DNA of 64,000 nt from assembly GCA_020744425.1 (NCBI GenBank), contig JAGMUV010000033.1:496001-560000 (forward strand). The letters run 5' to 3'. Below the pieces are notes generated by a model that did not search any database, was not told the DNA's origin, and saw nothing but the letters and a program-made list of their open reading frames with translations. Every line of letters starts with the position of its first letter. Position 1 is the stretch's first letter. Below, one piece after another: positions 32,250-42,220 of this stretch. The position numbers and the translations under genes were made by a program. The stretch comes from Dactylonectria macrodidyma (lineage: Eukaryota; Ascomycota; Sordariomycetes; Hypocreales; Nectriaceae).

Positions 32250-33604
32250 ATGTCACTAGACTCGTCCTCATCTTTACTAGAAAATCCCCAAACAAGACAA
32301 CAGACAAAATCCCAGTCCAAATATACATGCGGCGTGTGCAGAATACGAGTGTCAACAAAGAACCGAAGTCGGCACGAGATTTCAAATCGGCACATAGCGT
32401 GCCTGACAACCTCCCAAATCCCCCCAAGGAGTGGCTATGAAACCACTCATGGACCATTAACGGCGTTGGCTGAGGCGTTCCGAAAGTGCCAGCAGGGAAG
32501 TCACGAACTATACCAAGGCAAGGATTGCGAAGCGACAATAAGCGCAGTTGAGAGTTTCCTAGAAATTCATCTTGGACCATTAGGACCATTAGCCAAGGCC
32601 TTCCGAAAGGAAATCATTAAAGCTGGTGGTTTCACTGATTTCTGCTCCTGGCAAGAAATCAGCAACCAGGACAGCTCAGGCTTTACTCCTGTTATTTTCC
32701 CTGATGAGGAGTGCTGGACAAACCCTAATGACAATGGTTTGCTCAACGAAATTCTCCAATCTTTTGACCAGAACAGAGACAAGGTATACTCCGTTGGGGC
32801 GCCACATAAGCCAGATGAGGTAGCCAATCTCTACGATGTCATAGAGCAACTCTATGAACCAAATGTTCGATGCCCGAAATATGCTGTCAATCTTGCATCT
32901 GAAACTGCAATTCGGAAACCGGAGAGGTTCATCCATCATAAGACTGACCCTCATGTAACGCTTACAACGACGACCAATATTACACCCCAATATGCGAGAG
33001 TCGATGTACATGCTGGTATGTATATATTAGCCATGACATCAATGTTTTTAACACATCAACAGATCGTGGATATCATGTGATCAGCATCCTGCGAAAGAAC
33101 GGCATCAAACTCTGGGGATTCTATCCTCCCACGAAACAGAACCTTGAGTTGTACAGGCAGCACCGCGTATCTGATTCAATTTTCATCCAGCATCACAACG
33201 AGTTCCAAGGGGGGAAATTCTGCGTTCAACAACATGGAGAGGCAATGTATATCCCGCCTGGATACTTACATATCACTTATACTGTGAAAGGGGGAATACT
33301 CCCAGGAACTCAGTACCTAACCCAGGATTGTCTCTCTGTCGCATCTCATCTCCTAGAGATAGACCGATCAACCTGTGGGCTTAGTGATGGAGACTGCCAG
33401 CCCTTGCTTGAGACTATTTACCTGAATCTTCAATCCAACGAGCCCTCGAATCAGAATGAAGCTATGGAAGTCTTTTGTGAATGGACTTCCAAGGACAAAA
33501 AGTTTAAGCAGTCCAAGCTGTCAATCCACAAGACTGTAAAAGATAAACTGAGAAGCATGGGCTTGAATTGTACCAGATGCAAGAAACCCGGGGTTAATCA
33601 TTGA
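32250..33604 (+). CDS. JmjC-like Fe(II)/2-oxoglutarate dioxygenase with zinc finger, 435 aa
   Basis: Exons are 32250-33015 and 33063-33604; the 47-bp intron (GTATGT..CAACAG) joins in frame. The start is the first ATG after the minisatellite (MSLDSSSSLL). Residues about 25-50 hold a C2H2-like finger (CGVC..RH..NRH). The C-terminal half has the double-stranded beta-helix signature of JmjC/cupin proteins. RVDVHADRG supplies the HxD iron pair, formed exactly across the splice junction. KLWGFYPPT and GEAMYIPPGYLHITY follow; the last His is the distal iron ligand. JmjC enzymes hydroxylate or demethylate proteins, often histones. The substrate here is unknown. No PHD or JmjN domain is seen, so it is not a classical histone demethylase. 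No lesions were found. Confidence 0.72.
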
Positions 33605-33609
33605 GGGTT

Positions 33610-34145
33610 CTGATACTTTTTTCTCTACCAGCTAAACCTAAACATGTATATTCTGTCGTTGAGTCGTCCATCCTCTGCCTTTGATGGGAGTGAAATTGCT
33701 GACTGACGAGCCGCTGGGCTGATTCACGAAGAAAAAAAACCTATTGATGGGCTGGCTGGTTGATGATCTGGTGGGCAGTTTGATGAGCCGGCGGCAAGCA
33801 GAATCGAAGTTTTGTCTCAACAATCATACATTGAAGCGAACCCAAATTGACAACGCCCGCCGATATTCCCGTTCTCTCACCGATTATTTGCACTTTGCAT
33901 CATCACAAAGAGGAAGCCTATCTTCATCATTTACGTTGCAAATTCCCAAACGTGAACACCTTCCAGCGCCATCTCTCACCCTCATTTCCCACAGACCAAG
34001 CTGGGAGCCTGAGGTTCCCTTGGTGGCTTGCATAATACGTCGGTCTATCCTCTTGACCCTTGTTGGTCCCTGAATCCTAGTTCCGCACTGTATACATGCT
34101 GCGCACGTGCCTCGAGAGGGTGAGATGTGGTACCTACTGCCCCAC
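33610..34145. other. Intergenic, no recognised gene
   Basis: Short frames only; a GGCTGGCTGGTTGATGATC-type degenerate stretch lies near 33745. Nothing supported. Confidence 0.4.
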
Positions 34146-34150
34146 AATCT

Positions 34151-34415
34151 GGAGCCAGGGAGCCAATCAGACTCGACTAGACCGAGGGCGGCAGGGGTCC
34201 GGATTTTGGAAAACAGGGGTCTCTTGGCCCCCATGCTGTATAACCAATCAAATTCTAGACGAATCTCGAGCCAGGGAGCCAATCAGACTCGAATAGACCG
34301 AGGGCTGCAGGGGTCCGGATTTTGGAAAACAGGGATCTCTTGGCCCCCATGCTATGGAACCAATCAAATTCTGGATGAGTCAGGGGCATCAGGGGTCCAA
34401 ATTTTGGAAATCGAA
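34151..34415. repeat. Tandem repeat, unit about 117 bp, 2.3 copies
   Basis: Consecutive copies begin GAGCCAGGGAGCCAATCAGA at 34152 and 34268 and share GGGGTCCGGATTTTGGAAAA. A third partial copy begins near 34380 (GGGGTCCAAATTTTGGAAAT). The copies differ by a few substitutions. No coding role is evident. Confidence 0.8.
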
Positions 34416-34889
34416 GCATCGCCCCGACCCCCGCACACTAAGGAACCGCCCGATCATGGAATAAGGGTCCTGCTGAGGTGGTGTGGGAATTGCGCCTCCG
34501 GCCAAAGAAATGAGACACCCCTCATTGCCACACCCTCCCAGCTACGCTAGTCCTAGTGCAGCCTTGTCAGAATCACCGTGCATTGGCCTCAACACGTTCA
34601 AAAAATTTGTTTCCACGTGGAATGTACCCCATAGCCTAGGCACCGTGTGCTGACAAGAATATCCTTTTGCATCAGCAGCGCTCGCTCGCTCGGCCAGCAT
34701 CTGGAAGGAGGTCACAGCATCCAACGCCCGCACAAAGTGCATGGATGATCAGCTGTGTCGGCATAGGACAGCTTGAGTTAGACTCTTTACAGGTAGGGAT
34801 TCGTGGCATCCACACGAGTATGCCTTCATCATCGGAGACAACAAGCGTACCACCTGCCCATGCGCCTTAGATCCTAATTTGACTAACTG

Positions 34890-35152
34890 GTATGTTCATC
34901 ATTGGCTTTGGAGCAGGCTACTTATCTCAGAGTAATATCGACGATATAAGATATTCACTTAATGGAACAGTCATTTCTGCGGTGAGAAGTAGCTGTATGC
35001 CAGGTCCAGTGGGTGTGTATAAGATGGGCTTCGGCATCGAGTCAGGGTGCATCCCTCCGTCAAACGCGCTTGCGCAGTTTCAATCGGCCCTGTGAATGGG
35101 CTTATTATTAGGAGTTATTGAGAGATCATTTGAACTCGGTGGAGACTGCTAG
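34890..35152 (+). pseudogene. L-asparaginase C-terminal fragment (second copy)
   Basis: The translation MFIIGFGAGYLSQSNIDDI, then GPVGVYKMGFGIESGCIPP and NALAQFQSAL, matches the last 85 residues of the asparaginase at 7371-8588 with many substitutions. An in-frame TGA follows QSAL. After it MGLLLGVIERSFELGGDC continues the homology to the true terminus. The remaining three quarters of the gene are absent. This is a relic of a duplicated or transferred asparaginase gene. Confidence 0.8.
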
Positions 35153-35154
35153 CA

Positions 35155-35875
35155 ACCTGAAGCAACGGAGAAAGGGCCACGGGCAGCGAGATTACCAACT
35201 CTGCCAAAGACTAGCCTGCCCCTAGCTATGATAGCAGTATGGTCCACAGTATGTTGTCGGAGTAGCAAGAAAACGGCAAACAACCACGCGCAGCTATGTG
35301 TCTTATCGGAAGCTCAACGCTTGCGCCTCGAGGCAGCACAAACCCCATCCAAACTGGAAGACCATCCCGTTTCCCGAGCGGCCAGACCAAAATAGATTAC
35401 AATTTCGAACGGTCAATGAGACGAGAGTCAATCCGGCAGCCCAGTCCATATCTACAACGTCCTCGGGCAACACTATGGGCGGATTCCTCCATCTGATACG
35501 GATCAGTGAAAGTCGTCCGGCGTTCGCGCACCGTTTATCGGCCTCAAAAAGAACCTCTTGCTGTCCTCAGAAAGTCTCATTATTATTTCACATTCGTATC
35601 CCTATAAGTTACGTATTCCAATACATTGTTTCAATGTCTTCCATTCAACACCTTCTCTCCCCGCATAGGCGACGGCAAAGCCGCGCTGTCAGTCCTGCTT
35701 TCACTCACTTCGCCGCGCGCCGCGGCGGCGATCCTCATCGTCAACCAACGCCTCCTGGTTGACCAACTTGAACTCGGCTATGGCGTCAGGCGTTAACTCT
35801 TTGGAGAGCCCCAATGAGTTGCCTGTAAGTGTGAGGGAACGATCATGTGACTTTCATACTTTAAAATACTTCGAA
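35155..35875. other. No supported gene; short coding-like scrap
   Basis: Around 35660-35785 one frame reads DGKAALSVLLSLTSPRAAAA then LIVNQRLLVDQLELG, which looks coding but is too short to assign. Nothing else recognised. Confidence 0.35.
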
Positions 35876-35879
35876 CACC

Positions 35880-38800
35880 CGTTAAGTTGCCAAGGCAAGA
35901 GACTTAACGGCTGAATATCCAGCCCGAAGGGTAAATATCGTATATCTGCAATTCAACTCTCCTGGGAGGATCCCCTAGAGCCCCCCTTTCTCTTGCGGCG
36001 GGTAACCAGCTGTTAAACCGCTTGAAACCTGTAGTAAGGAAGTTTGTTCCCTCTCACGCTTCCTGACACACCCAAGCTAACTATACTGTCTGTCAAACCT
36101 CCCCTTTCCCTGTAGCTTATAGGAAAACGTCGGTCAATGTAGCGTGGTGGATACGGCGGATCGGTCAGCTGTTGAGCCTGACGGCGTTGTTGGTCAGCAA
36201 GTCGCATCTTCATCCCTGCCTTATAGTTAGCCACAAACGCAGTACGTAGGAAGCGCAGGCGTATAAACCTTCCGTGGGCGTGTGGTTATAGAGGCTATGG
36301 CGATCGAAAGGCGCCTCAAGGAGTAGGCCCTGCAGCGAGGTAACTCGCGAGACAGCAACATAACTAATACCGGCCTGGAAGTCGCGTGTAGCGAGGTCAG
36401 TAACTATCTGATCCTTCGTTAGGCTCTGGCATTTGTGAACAGTGATAGCAAATGCCACGATCAGGGGAAACTGCGTACGAGCGCAAGTCTCGTTGCCTAC
36501 TAGGAAATCACGCGTGACTGGAAGGATGGGTACGATTTTCCTGCCATCGTTAGTTGTTAGATACGGCGGTCCATCGTAGCTATCGAAGTCCACCATAATA
36601 ACGGCTGGGAGGTCTTCCCGTGGGTTGGCGCCTGCATTCCAGGCGATATCGTATACAGTACCCTGGGCGCCGTTAACTAAGCCAGCTGGCTGCCATAAAT
36701 TAGTTGTGAGCATTACCCTGGCGCCCTTAGCAACAGGAAACTTGTTGGATAGATTGCCAGCGTGGTCGCTTGCCGCCTGCCCCGCGCCGTTGCCCCGATT
36801 CTTTGCCTCCACCTGTACTGCCGGGTCGTTGAGGTGCACCATATGCTCGTAATTGTACTCGTTGACCCGGGCCTTTGTAGAATACACCCGCAAAGCGGCC
36901 CTGAAGCTGTCAATCTCGCTCTGTGTTAGCTTGGCCTGTACCCGATTACTAAGGAGGTTCCATGACGGTATAGATAACTTAACTTCACGCAGTTCCTGCA
37001 ATGCCTGACGGAACTGGGCCTGATCATCGCCAGTTTGGCGCTGTACCGTGGTCAAGAAGATGGTGCGGTCAAATAACCGGTAGGCCACCTGCCCTCTCCT
37101 TTCCAGCGGAGACAGGCTGGTGCTAGTCGAATACAGCGGCTTTTGCCGGACGGGTGGTAACTGGAAGAAATCCCCCACCAGCAAGACGCTCACGCCACCA
37201 AAGAACTCGAGGCTACGCTGTGGAAAGGCCTGCCGCAGTCGGGAATCGATCCGCGCGAGCTGCTCAAGCCCTAGCATGCTCTTTTCATCGATAACGAGGT
37301 ACTTGACGTGCCGTAGACGGGACTGAAGGGCGGCTGCGTCGGCTGGGGGAAGGTCGGTAAAAGCACCACGTACTGGGAGACGTAGCAACGAATGTATGGT
37401 GCTGCCCTGTATCTGGTTACTCGCAACGCCTGTTGGCGCTACGCGGCAAATAGGGCTAGGATTCGGTAGGGCAGCCGCCTGAAGATGGGAGGAAAGCACC
37501 TTGATAAGGAAGGACTTGCCTATACCACCACCACCGTCAACGTGGAGAAGGATTTGAGTAGGATTTTGTGCCTGGAAGTGGCCCATGAAGGTGTCGTACA
37601 CGAGCCGTTGTTGTGGGTTAAGCTGGTCACGCCAGTGAGGGCCAAGGACCTCCACATCGTTGGCCATAGGGTGGCTAGCGATAAGGTCTTTCCAGTAGCT
37701 GTCTCGAAATTCCGGATAAGTGCCCACATGCCGTGTCCAGTCGTAATTGACGTCGATATCGCGGCGGCCAAGTAGGTCAAGACCTTCCTGGGTAAGGGGG
37801 TTATCAGGTAAAAGGGCGGCGAGGCGGATCCAGTCTTCGTCATCTAATTCCTCCTCCACAGGCAGAGTCTCGTACTGATCCTCTTGAGGTTGTAATCGAG
37901 CCTCTTCTGGCCGGCCGTAATGGTCATCACCATGACTGTGGTGCTGCTAACAATAGGAGAAGGCCTTAACGTGAGAATTAAAACGCTGGCCGTTAAATGT
38001 GAGGAGCTCATCAAGCCGGCGATGTGGGTGGTTCAATGTTAGCTTTACACGGCAGTAATCTGGCCACTGTTGACCTTCTTGATCAGCCTGATAGCGAGGA
38101 AAGTAGACCAATACACGAGGCCTGCCATTGACGTTGCCTGGCTGCCATTGCTTCCACTTGGAAGGGTCCCTGGAGCAGAAATTCCAGTATTTGAGGAAGG
38201 AAACGTAGGTTAGGCCCTCTAGGGTTTCTGGGCGTTGACTGTACTTTTCATAGATATTGAAAGTCTCATCAACCTCATCGCCGTCTATATGTAGGGAGTG
38301 GGAATGCCTGTCAGGATGACGGCAGTCAACATATAGGCAGGTTCGTGAGCCCTCCTGTAACGGCAGGCCGAGGAGCAAGTGGCAAACCTCCTGCTTTGAG
38401 TAATCCCGCTCAGCAACCAACTGATTTAGGAGCTTTGACGTGAAGGAAATAAGGGGGTTATGGTCCTTGACCTGGGGCATCAGAGCTTTCCCAATCTGGG
38501 CAAAAGACTCACTTTTCTTTTCCGACTTGGAGCAGTATTTGGCTGCGTAATCGATCACCTGCTGTAGGCTCGTGCAGGGCGAGACATCTGTATTGGCTAG
38601 CCACGCAACCGTAAGCAAGCGGTTGTAGTGGTTAATCTGGCTATCGTTCCGCTCGCCCCTGAAGCTCCAGTGCTTAGAATGAGGAACCTTTTCAAGGGAG
38701 GCTAGTATGCGCTGCCCGTGAGGAAACCCAAAGCGGCACTCTACCTGCTTGGTATGCTTGTTGAGCTGCATACAGTAGTTGTTGCAGCGGTGGCGCTGCA

Positions 38801-41800
38801 TGCGGTTGACTACCATTGATAGGAACTGAACTGTAAGGGGATGCCCCAATAGATTATTGATCAGGGGATTCCCTTCCCCAGGCGCCTGTACCCGCTGAGG
38901 CTCTGGGTTCACAGCAGATGCGTGATATCCCCAGATTCGGGCGAATCGCTCCCGGGACTGACCATTATCAGGATCTAGGTCTGGGTGACCACTTAGCCAA
39001 TATAGGCCATGGTGGTGACTGGAACCCCTGCCCTGCCACTCGTAGCGACCCCAAAAGTCCGTTAGGTTAAACTTCTGCTTCAGGACAATAGTCCTAAAGA
39101 GCATATAACGCTTATGGAAGTGATAAGCGGCAATGTGGGCGTTGTCTCTCAGTAATTGCCGGGACAGGGCCATCCGCGCCGCCTCAGGAGCTGCTTTCCA
39201 CTCTTGGAATCGAGGCATATGACGATATAGGGACTCCCAGTGGTAATCAGCCGCACTTGCAGTAATGAAAAGGCCAGGCCTGCCTAGATTATAGGCATAT
39301 GCCTCCAATTCCTTCCTTTGCTTATACCAATATGGACGGGTGCCCCGGATTACGGCGGCTTGGCGTGTGATCGACTGGATCAGGGCCTGAGCCTCTGGCT
39401 CGTCAGGCTTAGCCATCGCTTCCTCTATGTCAGCGCGCGTAAGAGGTTGACGGCGGCCTTCGTGTTGCTTGACTAAGTAGTTGCTTCGCTTTCTGACCTG
39501 CGCACGTAACAGCGTGTTGAGGGCGACGAAAGGCCACGTCTTATGGCGGGCAAAACGTCCGTCTTGCCATCTCATCGCATGGGCAAGGTAGTCCTGGTAC
39601 GTGATGCTCCGTAGGCGAGGCTCCACGAAGTCCGCCTTGCCGTCAGGGTAGAGGGTAGGGAACGCGAGCGTTAACAGCGGCTGGGAACGGTTGAATTCGT
39701 TGATAGGAGTCCTGCGAATGGGAGGTAGTGGCATCTGGTGTTGAGCCTGCGCGCTAGGCTGCATATGCTCAAGATCGGCCATACGCTCAGGGTCAGGGGT
39801 ACCATGAAGGAATCGGGACTGCAGGGCGTTTAATTCGGTATCGGTAACCTGCAAATTCGGGATCGCCGATGCGTCTGCATCGCTAGGATCCTCTTCTACA
39901 GCCTCCTCAACGGGGCCTTGGGGGACCTCGCCGTCAGGTATGTCAGCCACTTGGCAAGCAATGGAAGCAACTATGCTGTCGTCAAGAGGAAGCCGTTGCA
40001 AGCGATCCTGCCTCACAACGATATCGCGATAGCCCGGGTGGTGGCGCTGTAGGTAATGGAGCCAGGTCAACAGGCATGAGCGGCGTACCCGGAAATCGCG
40101 AGCAAACTGCTGCTGGAAGTGAGGGTCGCCCTCCACATTAGGAGGCCGCAGGAGTACGACATCTAGCTCTTCAGGTAGGACTGGGAGCTCTTCAAATAGC
40201 CTACCAACATTGCGAAGGAAGTGGACAACGTGACCGCGGTATTTGTACTGAGCACCACGTACCTGTAGGACCTTCACGTGTACGTGAACCCTAGCAATCA
40301 GCATCTCCTCAACCATTGTTAAGCCAGGTAGATTACCGGGGACTTCCCCGAAGTCAAGGTTATTCGCAGCGCTAAAGAAGTAGGGCTCGTTAGGGGTTCT
40401 CTCCCTGTCTCGACTAATGCAGCGGCTGCAGATTTTCAAGCTATTTCTCTTCATTTCGAACCAGTGCTCCCGGCAGCGAATGCAACTATGCATCTTCTCG
40501 TCATCCAGGGCGGTATAGAACTCCCGCACAAGGGCCTGATCCTCCTCACTAAGGGCAGGCAAGTTAAGGTCCCTTGTAAAAGGTGGATCAACTATCTGAT
40601 CAAACTGTCGCTCTTGAGGCTCTGGCCGTGGCCGTGGGTTAAAGGTGCCTTGACGTGTATAACGGCCGCGGCAATGACCCTGTGGCAGTAATGAAGGTGT
40701 GGCAGGGAATGATTCCTGTGGTATAGGCGTGCCTAGCACAACATGAGCCGTTGGAAAAGTGCCTTGAGGAATTGGTGTTTGAGGAATCGGCGTGCCCAGA
40801 ACTACTGTTGGCAGGCTAAGGGTAGGAGGGATAGGGGGAGGTCCCTCTACCGCGCTTGGGGTAGATGGACCCAGCAGAGGTCTAGGCAGTTCCTGGAGTA
40901 CGGGCGCCAGGCCACGGAATAAAGCAGGTATGGCAGGAGGTTGCGAGCTGTTTATAGACGCGGGCGTTGGCGCAGCCCGCCTTGGAGGCGTCAATTTAGC
41001 CAGCGAATCGGTCCTCTTCGTGGCTCTGCGTGGCGATAGCCTTGAGGCGATATTCCGCATGGCGGCAACGGCGGCTCGGGATTCGGTTACCCGTTCCTTT
41101 TGGCGTGCCCTACAGCTACTACACTGTCCTGTAAACTTCGTAGGGTCCTTGACGCTTCGAAATTCGACTTCGGGCAGGTCTTGCTTGCAGGTACGGCAGT
41201 TCCGAACTGCCTGGGGTATATCGTTCTCCATCTGACCGTATATCTATCTACCTCTTATCCACCTAGACTGCTGAATGTCGCTTGGGCAGGGAGACTTTGC
41301 CCTGTGCAAGTGAGTTGTCTGACAGCCCATAAGTCCAATGCCGTGATAGATCTCGATAGGGAGGTTGTCTTTAAGGATACTGCGCTGTTTGCCCGGAGGC
41401 AGGATGACCGGGGAATGTCGAGGGGTGGGTCGGCTACGGAGGTGATATGTGAGCCTAGATACCGTTAGCAACTGATGGATTTGGTAGATTTGACGGGAAA
41501 GGGAAGCAGCCGCCGGCGGTGTAAGGGGCACAGGGCTTGTTCGGCCAGAATCTTGCTTAGAAACCCAACATTGATTGCATTGAAGAAAAGAAGAACCTGA
41601 AAGCTCTTGGAGAGCTTGCCAAGCTAGCTAGTTACCTAGTCAACGCTCAGGGGTTTGTAACAAGGCCTTCATTTAGTGGCGTCATTTCAGCAGCCGACCA
41701 ATTCCAGCACGAGTTGAGTACAGGCCAGGCCAATTAGCCAATCAGAGGAGGTTTTATGCTCAATTCTTTCTGACTGAGTAAAACGCCCTTCGGGCTGAAT
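35880..41800 (-). mobile_element. Helitron, about 5.9 kb, termini approximate
   Basis: Rolling-circle transposon defined by its Rep-helicase gene. Candidate ends are an inverted CAGCCCGAAGGG pair (35920-35931 and, reversed, 41786-41797). A 9-bp-stem hairpin (CCGTTAAGT/ACTTAACGG, 35879-35910) lies beyond the left one. In the element's orientation the right end could begin TCAGCCCG, fitting the TC start of Helitrons. A canonical CTRR end after the hairpin was not found, so the limits are provisional. Confidence 0.6.
36013..41231 (-). pseudogene. Helitron Rep-helicase, one in-frame TAG
   Basis: Would be a protein of about 1720 residues that nicks, replicates and unwinds the element. Exon 1 is 41231-36269. 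A 53-bp intron (36268-36216, GTTTAT..GGCAG) joins TPTEG to MKMRLADQQRRQ in exon 2, 36215-36013. N-terminal zinc-binding pairs (CRTCKQDLP..CSSCRAR) and a second CIRC..CSRC cluster precede the Rep domain, which has HHH (SSHHHGLYW, near residue 737) and YAAKYCSK (near 895). The PIF1-like helicase shows DGGGGIGKS (near 1233), LVIDEKSM, VGDFFQLPPV, TVHKCQS and SYVAVSR. The single lesion is TAG at 37949-37947 between the Rep and helicase halves, in the same frame on both sides. Confidence 0.9.
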
Positions 41801-41804
41801 GAAT

Positions 41805-42220
41805 AGTCTCATTTAACTTATGAACATTTGTGTAAATAGCTTAAGTCAGAGTTTTCCTTAGGAATCTCTTTCTCTCCTCGTAAACAATCATTTTACCCAA
41901 GTCGCACTCGACCTCGTTCGTGCCCTTGTACCGTCACAGTAAGTTGACATCCGTCATGCAGACGCCAATGGACTCGCTCTCCAACCATGGGCTGAATATG
42001 CCGGCAAGGAAGTGCAAATATGAAGAACCCGGAAGTCTATCGATGCCATACTTGTCTTACCTCCTAGAACACACAGCTCTTGTGTAGTGCGATAGTTCTC
42101 AACATGTGGCAGTAGCTGTCTAGCTGTATCACGATCAGTGCTTGGTCGTTCTTCACCAGCCCTTGGAGTGATATCCATGGCTAGCTTCTTTGGCAAAGTA
42201 CTGGTTCCAGCTGCTTGCGT
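41805..42220. other. Intergenic between Helitron and DUF1752 gene
   Basis: Includes the lost 3' coding tail of the next gene (about 42171-42228): the SSWNQYFAKE..YHSKGW ending survives here in a shifted frame. No other gene seen. Confidence 0.5.

Noticed and set aside
40792..41235. Open + strand frame of about 147 codons
   Set aside because: Lies antisense inside the Helitron Rep coding sequence and has no motif.
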